A stretch of DNA of 54,854 bases. Origin: a virus. Below are positions 16,852 through 23,248 of this stretch, one piece after another; positions within the stretch are counted from its first letter, which is position 1; every line of letters begins with the position of its first letter. The translations under genes were made by a program, and so were the position numbers. Below the pieces are notes generated by a model. That model did no database searches, had not been told where the DNA came from, and saw only the letters and a program-made list of their open reading frames with translations. Location of the stretch: positions 326-55,179 of the IMG/VR virus record IMGVR_UViG_3300029309_000055, one strand, 5' to 3'.

Positions 16852-17496
16852 TTTACCTTATAATTACCATAATTATCTATACTCACTAAAATATCCTCAT
16901 AATGCTTCATAATTGCCTCATATGACGTTGCAAGCTGATATGGGACTCATATACCTTATTTCATTTACGACGATATAACACTTTTCAAAAATTTTTGGAA
17001 AGTTGTTAGGATTTTTTATTGTTTTGCTAGTGCAAAATTTAGATTATTATGATGGTTTATGAACAATTATTAATGTTTCATAACTCATTAACCATTAACA
17101 ACTTACAACTAACAACTAAATTGTTATGATTAATTATGAAAAATAATGAAATATTATGTTGCTTTATTTCTTTTTTTAGAATATTAGTTAAAGCAATGTG
17201 AGGGAAAAATGACCTCAGCCCGATGGCAAGGGAGTTTGATTTTTGACAGTATAGCCTGTTGGTAGGTGACCAATCCAACTAGATTTTGCGAGCGACCACG
17301 CCATAACCAGAGTTGAAAATTCCAGCCCCTGTAGAGTGCCTAAAGTAGAGATTGAACATTTTGGAGGGGGCAAAAAAAGCGGATATGATTTGGCAATCTT
17401 TCCGCCCCTAATTATTCACGCAAATCAGACCGATTTTTTTGGGTTTACCTTAATCACATTTCGAAGCTATTCAGCTCAAATGATTATTTTAAATTG

Positions 17497-17529
17497 ACTG
17501 TAAATTATGGCTTAAAAGCAATTTACAGT
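17497..17529. repeat. 10-bp-arm inverted repeat
   Basis: ACTGTAAATT (17497-17506) and AATTTACAGT (17520-17529) are perfect reverse complements separated by 13 bases. A TATAAT box lies at 17555-17560, with only a weak -35 (TCAACT), so this may be an operator upstream of a promoter for the gene at 17743. Confidence 0.75.
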
Positions 17530-17607
17530 TTCAACTGATTTCAACGGATCGAAATATAATAGGTATCACAGTTAATAATTTATGAGGTTATTAGCTTGGC
17601 AATTTAT

Positions 17608-17648
17608 CCATTGCACTTGTGACTTGAATACCGTCACAAGTGCAATGG
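17608..17648. promoter_or_regulatory. 16-bp perfect inverted repeat in the leader of the 17743 gene
   Basis: CCATTGCACTTGTGAC (17608-17623) and GTCACAAGTGCAATGG (17633-17648) are perfect reverse complements with a 9-nt loop. No T-run follows, so it is not an intrinsic terminator. It may be an operator, an attenuator or a translation-control hairpin. The right arm also overlaps an outer pair AATGGTC/GACCATT (17644/17680) that encloses the next palindrome. Confidence 0.85.
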
Positions 17649-17656
17649 TCTGAGTC

Positions 17657-17675
17657 TTAACAATTCAGTTGTTAA
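17657..17675. repeat. variant of the 19-bp palindrome
   Basis: TTAACAATTCAGTTGTTAA is the operon palindrome with one arm base changed. It lies 67 bases before the ATG of the first gene of the operon. Confidence 0.85.
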
Positions 17676-17742
17676 GATTCTGACCATTGAAAACAATGGA
17701 AAAAACCTAACAATAAAACATTAAAAAATAGAAATTAATAAT

Positions 17743-18282
17743 ATGGCTAATAAAGCAAATAAGAAGAATACAATCGAATTAACTGCAGATCAAAAGTCAG
17801 TTCTTGAGACTGTAACAACTGAGCTAACAACTGCGAGAGATTCATTTATTGAAGCAATCTTTAAAGCAACTGAAACCCTTAAAGAAATCTTAGTTGAAAA
17901 GATTAAGGTAATGGAACAAGCAAAAATTCCTAGTGTCGTAATTTATAAGACAGTTCAGAATACTTGTGCTCCACTGGTAAAGAATGGAAAAACAACTCAG
18001 CAAAACCTAGCTAAGATTCTGAATGAAAGGGGACACCATCTTAGAAAAACTAGAAAGGATGCAGGAATTACTAAGACTCTCAACAAGGTATCTACTGGAT
18101 ACATCAAAATTGCTGAGTCAACAGTTAAGAATGTCTTAATCAATAAAAACGATAGTGATAAGAAAAAGAAGCCTGTCACTGCAGAACAGATTGCGAAGTT
18201 GTTCAAAGCTGCCTCAACTGAGGAGCAAGTTAAAGCTGTAAACCTTATAAACGAGATTGTTACAGAATTAGATAAGAGTTAA
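17743..18282 (+). CDS. first gene of palindrome operon, helical protein, possible regulator
   Basis: The 179-residue protein is almost entirely helical and Lys/Thr-rich. Residues about 20-65 and 140-178 look like amphipathic helices; residues 75-115 (PLVKNGKTTQQNLAKILNER, then HHLRKTRKDAGIT) could hold a helix-turn-helix-like segment. No family is recognised. It has the most elaborate leader in the window, with three successive inverted repeats, and its TAA stop lies inside the 19-bp palindrome at 18279. This makes it a candidate for an autoregulated DNA-binding protein; that is inference. Confidence 0.6.
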   Translation: MANKANKKNTIELTADQKSVLETVTTELTTARDSFIEAIFKATETLKEILVEKIKVMEQAKIPSVVIYKTVQNTCAPLVKNGKTTQQNLAKILNERGHHLRKTRKDAGITKTLNKVSTGYIKIAESTVKNVLINKNDSDKKKKPVTAEQIAKLFKAASTEEQVKAVNLINEIVTELDKS

Positions 18283-18419
18283 CAACTGAGTTGTTAACTT
18301 GTCACTTATCAAGTGAGCATTGAACAATGCACCACTGACAACTAACCCTTGCCAGTGGTGTAAATTCAATTCTTAATTGACCGACTTAACAACTGAGTTG
18401 TTAACAACTCAGTTGTTAA
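18279..18419. repeat. seven back-to-back inverted repeats, including three copies of the 19-bp palindrome
   Basis: In order: TTAACAACTGAGTTGTTAA at 18279-18297; CACTT/AAGTG 18303-18315; GCATT/AATGC 18317-18330; CACCACTG/CAGTGGTG 18330-18360; TCAATT/AATTGA 18366-18380; the 19-bp palindrome at 18386-18404; and the same palindrome with a C centre at 18401-18419, overlapping its neighbour by TTAA. Almost every base of this non-coding gap belongs to an inverted repeat. Confidence 0.9.
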
Positions 18420-18448
18420 ATTAATAACATCTAAACCAAGTAAATAAA

Positions 18449-18871
18449 ATGATACTATCTATATCAATAGCCGTAATAATCTGCATCGGGTTACCTGTAT
18501 CTGGATTAATAATAACAAGCAAACAACTGAGTAGGAGGGAAGCCGACTATCAGCTTTTAAGAAAGCACTACACTGATAAGTTCTTTCGTCTCGAAGAGTT
18601 GGAAGAACTACACGATTCCATGACCAGAGCTAGGGATCTATGGGAAGATAAATATAGAAAACTAAAAGTGGACTATAAAGAACTAAGGGAAAAACATGAT
18701 AGTGTTGTAAAGGATTTTGATGATTACCATCGGAGGGTAATGGATGAAGAATCACGTCAGCATGATTCGAAACTTTTAGATGAAATAAGTCTAGAAGTAG
18801 AGCAACGCTTTATAGAGGAACTAAATAATCGTATGCCTATTATACAATTACCAAACAACGGAGAAGATTAA
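18449..18871 (+). CDS. membrane-anchored coiled-coil protein
   Basis: The 140-residue protein has an N-terminal membrane segment at about residues 3-24 (LSISIAVIICIGLPVSGLII) followed by a highly charged coiled coil at about 28-120 (DLWEDKYRKLKVDYKELREK). This layout resembles inner-membrane spanins and other phage membrane-anchored coiled coils, but it lies far from the lysis genes and lacks a partner lipoprotein. Its stop overlaps the 18868 palindrome. Function unknown. Confidence 0.65.
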   Translation: MILSISIAVIICIGLPVSGLIITSKQLSRREADYQLLRKHYTDKFFRLEELEELHDSMTRARDLWEDKYRKLKVDYKELREKHDSVVKDFDDYHRRVMDEESRQHDSKLLDEISLEVEQRFIEELNNRMPIIQLPNNGED

Positions 18872-18886
18872 CAACTGAGTTGTTAA
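18868..18886. repeat. 19-bp palindrome at gene end
   Basis: Exact TTAACAACTGAGTTGTTAA; the stop TAA of the 18449 gene is bases 2-4 of the palindrome. It is followed by an ATTAACATACAAACC-type leader and AAAGGA before the next ATG. Confidence 0.95.
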
Positions 18887-18923
18887 ATTATTAACATACA
18901 AACCAAGAAAGGAATAAAATAAA

Positions 18924-19415
18924 ATGAGTGAACTAGAACACTTAGAATTGTGGACACGTCCACAGAATTACATCGGAGAAACATGGGAGGATCATTACGT
19001 ATTCTTGTCACAGATTAGAGACAGTGATGCATTGCAACGATCCAACTTCACCAAAGGATTGGAGGCGATAGGCGGTGAAGATCCTGAGATGGTGATCGTT
19101 ACGAGTGCGAGTCATTGGGCTTGTGGATGGATAGAGACTATCTACATCCATAAAGATGCTCATGATGCTTTGAGAAAAGCGGATGAGATTATGGGTGAAC
19201 TAAAAGATTACCCAGTCATAGATGAAGAACACTTCTGTGAGCTTGAAGAGGCTGATGCTCAAGAGGTGTGGAAGTATTGCTATTCCCCAAAAGAAAGGGT
19301 CGAGTTCTATCGGAAGTGTTGGCATTACTGTGGAACCATGTCATTCAAAAAGTTACTCCACAGCGTGAGGACGGGGGATATATTCTACGGCTACGCAAGC
19401 GACATACTTAATTAA
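18924..19415 (+). CDS. conserved phage protein with SHWACGW motif
   Basis: The 163-residue protein has an N-terminal YVFLSQIRDSDALQRSNF stretch, then HWACGWIETIYIHKDA around residues 64-80, and DYPVIDEEHFCELE around 94-107. This combination recurs in uncharacterised phage proteins (usually 'WACGW...VH....A...A......L..YPV.DE..FSELE'). The conserved His, Cys and Glu residues could form a metal site. Function not known. Its stop lies inside the palindrome at 19412. Confidence 0.7.
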   Translation: MSELEHLELWTRPQNYIGETWEDHYVFLSQIRDSDALQRSNFTKGLEAIGGEDPEMVIVTSASHWACGWIETIYIHKDAHDALRKADEIMGELKDYPVIDEEHFCELEEADAQEVWKYCYSPKERVEFYRKCWHYCGTMSFKKLLHSVRTGDIFYGYASDILN

Positions 19416-19430
19416 CAACTGAGTTGTTAA
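19412..19430. repeat. 19-bp palindrome at gene end
   Basis: Exact TTAACAACTGAGTTGTTAA containing the stop codon of the 18924 gene. The leader that follows (AACAAACAAACAAGAAAGGA) is nearly the same as that after 18868. Confidence 0.95.
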
Positions 19431-19464
19431 ATTATAAACAAACAAACAAGAAAGGAATACCATC

Positions 19465-19827
19465 ATGAGAATAAGAACAGTAGAGAAAGCAATCGACTGG
19501 ATCGAGTATCCAGTTCTAGCTAGATCATTAATTGAGAAGATAAAGTATGGAGAGAATGATCACAACTGTACAATGAGCAGAGTAGTGCTAAGAGAAAATG
19601 GCACGTCAAAGTATACAGTGGAGATTGAATTCATCGATCACTTCTATCAGAAGTTCTTGCACTGCGTAAACCAAATGGAGTTTACTAATCTGGATGATGC
19701 CGTTGCCAATTTCGAACAGCGGTGCATCGATCTAGAATTACCTTACCATTCGTCACCGATACATCTGACATATGATCGGGGCTATATGATAAAAGCACCT
19801 GTATGGACTGGTGAATACGCAAACTAA
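19465..19827 (+). CDS. hypothetical protein
   Basis: The 120-residue protein starts MRIRTVEKAIDWIEYP, has a beta-alpha pattern and six His and three Cys residues but no recognised motif. AAAGGA lies about 12 bases before the ATG. It is a single gene between two palindromes. Function unknown. Confidence 0.6.
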   Translation: MRIRTVEKAIDWIEYPVLARSLIEKIKYGENDHNCTMSRVVLRENGTSKYTVEIEFIDHFYQKFLHCVNQMEFTNLDDAVANFEQRCIDLELPYHSSPIHLTYDRGYMIKAPVWTGEYAN

Positions 19828-19858
19828 TTTCAACACTGGTTGAATTGTTAGGTGAACC

Positions 19859-19908
19859 ATGTGCCATGTGCCATTAACAACTGAGTTGTTAAATGGTGCA
19901 TGGCACAT
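19859..19908. repeat. 19-bp palindrome inside a 50-bp extended inverted repeat
   Basis: The core TTAACAACTGAGTTGTTAA is at 19874-19892. Its flanks, ATGTGCCATGTGCCAT at 19859-19874 and ATGGTGCATGGCACAT at 19893-19908, are complementary at 14 of 16 positions. A further pair, TTCAA/TTGAA, lies at 19829-19844. So the extra flanking symmetry here is specific to this site. Confidence 0.9.
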
Positions 19909-19949
19909 TGACCCCTATCCACCTATCCAACATACAAACAAATCAAGTA

Positions 19950-20411
19950 ATGAAGCCAACATATATAAAAGAAACTAAGACAGCCTTGCAACTTGCAAAG
20001 GAATACCATGACGGACAACTACGTGCAGTTGGCACAGACATGGGCAAGCCGTACTTCGACACCCATATTCTAAGGGTAACCAATGCGGTGAGCTATAGAT
20101 CCAGAGCTGCTGCAGCACTGCATGATATTCTGGAGGATACAGTCATGTCATCACATGAACTCGCTTATGTAGTAGGACTCAGACAAGACACCATTGATGC
20201 GGTCGATCTACTGACGCAAGGGGAGGATGAAAGTTATCACAACTACATCATGAGGATTCACAGTGCAGAAGGTGAGGCAGGTAACATCGCAAGAGAAGTG
20301 AAGATCGCTGACCTGATGGATAACTTCTCAACCTTTCCAGAGGGACAGCTTGTACCTAAATACTTAGCAGCATTGCACCTATTAACAGAACCATACAGAA
20401 CAAAACTTTAA
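19950..20411 (+). CDS. HD-domain small alarmone hydrolase-like protein (SpoT/MESH1 type)
   Basis: From ATG at 19950 the protein has 153 residues, about the size of a stand-alone HD hydrolase domain. It has the expected metal-site spacing: His39, the HD pair at 58-59, the Glu-Asp at 62-63 (ALHDILEDT), and Asp121 with Asn125 (KIADLMDN). The 'DESYHNYIMRI' segment is also typical of RelA/SpoT hydrolase domains. These enzymes remove pyrophosphate from (p)ppGpp, so the phage may damp the host stringent response. No synthetase domain is present. The in-frame ATG at 19893 overlaps the palindrome and is less likely. Confidence 0.8.
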   Translation: MKPTYIKETKTALQLAKEYHDGQLRAVGTDMGKPYFDTHILRVTNAVSYRSRAAAALHDILEDTVMSSHELAYVVGLRQDTIDAVDLLTQGEDESYHNYIMRIHSAEGEAGNIAREVKIADLMDNFSTFPEGQLVPKYLAALHLLTEPYRTKL

Positions 20412-20426
20412 CAACTGAGTTGTTAA
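20408..20426. repeat. 19-bp palindrome at gene end
   Basis: Exact TTAACAACTGAGTTGTTAA containing the stop of the HD-domain gene. Confidence 0.95.
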
Positions 20427-20455
20427 GTTATTAACAAACAAAACAAATAATACCT

Positions 20456-20701
20456 ATGACAATAAATGAACTACACCATTGGATCACTCTACGAGAGGGT
20501 GATGGATACGGAGTCTTCGACGTTGATTGGAGACTCGACACTATAGATGAGAAGGGCGAGACAGTTGAAGCTGTCTACGTGGACGGATGGAGCTGTGATT
20601 CCTACAAAGAAGCTGAACAAATATTCTACAGCTTTATCAAGAATCATCCAGACTCATCACATGAGAACGAAATAACAGGAGTAAAGAAGATAAGAGTATG
20701 A
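20456..20701 (+). CDS. hypothetical acidic protein
   Basis: The 81-residue protein is acidic and alpha/beta (YGVFDVDWRLDTIDEKGETV, then SYKEAEQIFYSFIKNH). It overlaps the next gene by four bases (ATGA), the only junction in this part of the operon without a palindrome. Function unknown. Confidence 0.6.
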   Translation: MTINELHHWITLREGDGYGVFDVDWRLDTIDEKGETVEAVYVDGWSCDSYKEAEQIFYSFIKNHPDSSHENEITGVKKIRV

Positions 20702-20916
20702 GTGCAGAAGATAAAAATAAATACCTACTACAGTACACCATCACGGTGCAAATTCCTGTGGAGGCAGAGGATGATGAGGCAGCTTACGATGAAGCGTATG
20801 ACATCGATCCTCTCGAATATATTAACGACGTAAGGAATACGGATATTGAATTCGAAAGAGCGGTCGATCTTACCGAAGACGAGTGGGCTTGGTGGACTAG
20901 GAAAAGAAAGAAATAA
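20698..20916 (+). CDS. hypothetical acidic protein
   Basis: The 72-residue protein has a beta strand (YLLQYTITVQIPVEA), an acidic helix with DDEAAYDEAYD, and a basic C-terminal tail (WWTRKRKK). It is coupled to the upstream gene by a four-base overlap, so the two products may work together. Function unknown. Confidence 0.6.
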   Translation: MSAEDKNKYLLQYTITVQIPVEAEDDEAAYDEAYDIDPLEYINDVRNTDIEFERAVDLTEDEWAWWTRKRKK

Positions 20917-20917
20917 T

Positions 20918-20936
20918 TTAACAACTGAGTTGTTAA
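20918..20936. repeat. 19-bp palindrome after gene
   Basis: Exact TTAACAACTGAGTTGTTAA one base after the TAA of the 20698 gene, and 33 bases upstream of a strong promoter-like sequence. Confidence 0.95.
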
Positions 20937-20968
20937 CTAAAACATAAACATATAAAAGAAAATAATAC

Positions 20969-20996
20969 TTGCATTATTCTAATAATCTATTATAAT
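20969..20996 (+). promoter_or_regulatory. sigma70-type promoter for the DUF3150-MoxR-VWA genes
   Basis: TTGCAT (20969-20974) and a perfect TATAAT (20991-20996) are separated by 16 bases, giving a start site near 21003, about 23 bases before the ATG of the DUF3150-like gene. The 20918 palindrome lies just upstream, where an operator could act. Confidence 0.65.
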
Positions 20997-21025
20997 GTAT
21001 AATAACAAACTAAATAAACTAAATA

Positions 21026-21973
21026 ATGAATACAATAAACCAATACAACGATAAAGAAATCAAAGCAGGTCTTGCTAAAAGTGAGATCCTTACAGTCTTG
21101 AATAATACTGTCCAAGTCACTTGGGCAGGTAGTAAACCGACAGGCTTTAGTGCTACCCTTAAAGGTAAGACTAAACAAGTGGTTAAGGACACCAATGCTA
21201 AGAAGGGCAGAGTAAGAGCTACAGCTACAGTTCTTGAGACTCGTAACAACTCTCTTGGCAAGATGCTTAGCGTCGTGCAACAGGCTCAGATGAACTATAA
21301 GATAGGTACGCATCCAAGCGATGTGCGTGGGGTACGTATTGTATCAACTGACAAGGTTGCTGAGATACAAGCAATGATTGATGATATGTCAAGACAACTC
21401 GATAATCTACGAGTGGAGGCTTTGAGAGAGTGGGACACCATACGTGCTGAATCAATCGATGGCTTGGGCGATAACATCCATGAGGTCAACGTACCTCACA
21501 ATAGCGAGGAGTTCTTAGGAGAATTCAAGATCGCTGTATCATGGTCGGCTGCACCGATGGCAATTAAGAAGGGTACTATCTTCGATGGTATGACAGAGGA
21601 GGTAGCTAACAAAGTGATTGCTCAATCTGAGAAGACACGCATCGATGTGATGGCAAGGAACCATTCTAAAGTATTGGAACCTGCTATGAAGAAACTTAAA
21701 GAAGCTATTAAAAAAGTAACTAAGGGTGAGCGTCTCCATCAGAAGACATTCGATGAATTGAAAGAAGCCTCTGCAGAGTTGAAGGAATTGAACTGGTTCG
21801 AGTTCGATGTCATCAATGATATTGTCAGGGATCTTCAAGAGGTCGGCAGCATCCAACGTGATCACTTAGGTAAGACAGGATCAGCGACAAGAAAGCTCGC
21901 AGCTACTGCAATCGAGGATGTGTACAACCAAGCAGAACGTACAGCTAGTAGGCTCGCTGTATGTGGACTCTAA
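21026..21973 (+). CDS. DUF3150-like protein (partner of MoxR/VWA)
   Basis: The 315-residue protein is mainly helical. Its order of parts (short N-terminal strand region, a Lys-rich stretch, then long helices from about 110 to 300) and its place directly before a MoxR-type ATPase and a VWA protein match the DUF3150-MoxR-VWA gene trio seen in phages and mobile elements. The family call depends as much on context as on sequence. Its job is unknown; it may be the substrate or adaptor of the ATPase. It ends three bases before a palindrome. Confidence 0.55.
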   Translation: MNTINQYNDKEIKAGLAKSEILTVLNNTVQVTWAGSKPTGFSATLKGKTKQVVKDTNAKKGRVRATATVLETRNNSLGKMLSVVQQAQMNYKIGTHPSDVRGVRIVSTDKVAEIQAMIDDMSRQLDNLRVEALREWDTIRAESIDGLGDNIHEVNVPHNSEEFLGEFKIAVSWSAAPMAIKKGTIFDGMTEEVANKVIAQSEKTRIDVMARNHSKVLEPAMKKLKEAIKKVTKGERLHQKTFDELKEASAELKELNWFEFDVINDIVRDLQEVGSIQRDHLGKTGSATRKLAATAIEDVYNQAERTASRLAVCGL

Positions 21974-21975
21974 TC

Positions 21976-21994
21976 TTAACAACTGAGTTGTTAA
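21976..21994. repeat. 19-bp palindrome after gene
   Basis: Exact TTAACAACTGAGTTGTTAA two bases after the stop of the DUF3150-like gene. The leader that follows (AAACATTAACTAAAAAACTA) recurs almost unchanged after 23201. Confidence 0.95.
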
Positions 21995-22028
21995 CTAAAA
22001 CATTAACTAAAAAACTAAATAAAATACA

Positions 22029-23204
22029 ATGAATACCGAAACACCAGAAATCAAATTCAGCGACGTACAAACACAAGCTGAAATCGTATACTCATCAGGA
22101 GACTCAGTAATGATTCTCTTGGGGGCGGGAGGTACAGGCAAGACAGCTCTTGCCAATGCCTCAGTAACTAAGGCTATCGCTAAACTCTACGGAGTTACCG
22201 ATGAAACTGTAAAGGTGTACAAGTGTAACTACACTGGTGCATCACCTCTTGAGATCACAGGTTATGGGGTCTTGAAGAAGGGTGCGAATGGTGAGGATCT
22301 CATGTCATTCTCAGAGCCAGAGGGTATACCGACGGCAGCACTCCTTGAGAGACTTGGCATGGAAGATACCCCTTGCTTGCTAGTCTTCGATGAGATGCCA
22401 GAGTGGGCAGCGGATACAAGATCGTTGGTACGTAGTACTGTCGATCCAGATGGCGAGTCTAAGATTGGCTCGCATAGGCTTGGCGAGAATGTCAAGATAC
22501 TCGTGACAGGTAACCGACGTGAGGATGGATCACGCTCTGCAGTACTGGATGCCCCGATAGTGAATCGTGGTAATCAGTTTATATTAAAAGCAGATATCAA
22601 CTCATGGTTGAGTTGGGCATCTGAGTTTGCGTGGAGTAAGTTCTCACCAGTCGTTGAGTACCTACAGTTCAACGCTAAGTTGGAGAGTGGTAATCACTTC
22701 GCTCCACCAATACCGCAGCCTTGGGATGGATCACCGCATCCAACTCCAAGGTCATGGGCTAGTGCTGCTAGACAGATCAACTACATCGAGAACAACCTTG
22801 AGCTTAGTAAGTCTGAGTTCAACAAGCATCTCAAGCTGACGCTGCAGTCTAAGGTAGGAGACACTACGGCTCGTGACTGTATCGCTTATATCACCAGTTC
22901 ATCAGGATTACTTGATGACCTTGATGCTGTACGTAAGGGTACTATGAAGTTGTCACATAAACCTACTGATCAGTTCAAGATGATCCACGCTGCACTACGG
23001 ATCATGGACATTGAACTAACTCAGGCTGAACAACGAGGCAGGGACAGAGGAACGGCTGTATCTGCAGGTGATGTAGATTGGTTCGTCGAGAATCTTTTAC
23101 TACCCGCTACCAAAGAGATCGGTAGAGCAGGATACCATGCAGCAATCAACGTGGACATTCCACTTAACGAACACCCTAAAAACCACGAACTGAAAGGACT
23201 TTAA
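22029..23204 (+). CDS. MoxR/CobS-type AAA+ ATPase
   Basis: The 391-residue protein has Walker A GAGGTGKT at residues 32-39, Walker B LLVFDE ending at residue 122, and a sensor-1/arginine-finger region ILVTGNRREDGSRS around 157-170 followed by APIVNRGNQF. This is the layout of MoxR-family ATPases, which work with VWA proteins as chaperones in assembling or remodelling complexes; CobS of cobaltochelatase is a relative. Its stop is inside the palindrome at 23201. GC content is visibly higher than in the virion genes, suggesting separate origin. Confidence 0.85.
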   Translation: MNTETPEIKFSDVQTQAEIVYSSGDSVMILLGAGGTGKTALANASVTKAIAKLYGVTDETVKVYKCNYTGASPLEITGYGVLKKGANGEDLMSFSEPEGIPTAALLERLGMEDTPCLLVFDEMPEWAADTRSLVRSTVDPDGESKIGSHRLGENVKILVTGNRREDGSRSAVLDAPIVNRGNQFILKADINSWLSWASEFAWSKFSPVVEYLQFNAKLESGNHFAPPIPQPWDGSPHPTPRSWASAARQINYIENNLELSKSEFNKHLKLTLQSKVGDTTARDCIAYITSSSGLLDDLDAVRKGTMKLSHKPTDQFKMIHAALRIMDIELTQAEQRGRDRGTAVSAGDVDWFVENLLLPATKEIGRAGYHAAINVDIPLNEHPKNHELKGL

Positions 23205-23219
23205 CAACTGAGTTGTTAA
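23201..23219. repeat. 19-bp palindrome, last copy
   Basis: Exact TTAACAACTGAGTTGTTAA containing the stop of the MoxR gene. No copy follows any later gene in the window. Confidence 0.95.
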
Positions 23220-23248
23220 CTAAACCATTAACTAAAAAATAGAATACT

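Larger units (their letters stand above)
16663..17742. promoter_or_regulatory. 1.1-kb non-coding control region rich in inverted repeats
   Basis: No convincing gene is present. From 16680 to 16850 the DNA is built from AACAATT/AATTGTT words and nested inverted repeats (for example GATAATGG at 16714 with CCATTATC at 16792). Inverted repeats recur at 16981-17002, 17159/17189 (TTGCTTTA/TAAAGCAA), 17497, 17608 and 17657. The stretch 17200-17410 is less AT-rich and of higher complexity, with nested pairings such as GCGGA/TCCGC near 17375-17400, and could be a structured RNA. The whole region suits an origin and early control region. Confidence 0.6.

Noticed and set aside
17078-17278. Possible 66-residue leftward gene in the control region
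   Set aside because: It runs through repeat-rich DNA, has no ribosome site, and its second half is low-complexity AT-derived sequence.
16663-17742. tRNA genes in the control region
   Set aside because: I looked for cloverleaf-like pairs and a GGTTCRANTCC-type arm on both strands here and in the other gaps and found none; a covariance-model scan would be decisive.
18279-23219. Regularly recurring palindrome resembling a CRISPR array
   Set aside because: The 19-bp units are separated by complete genes of varying length, not by short uniform spacers, and no cas genes are present.
18279-23219. Palindromes as ordinary intrinsic terminators
   Set aside because: The stems are AT-rich with a one-base centre, no T-run follows, and they would stop transcription after nearly every gene of one operon.
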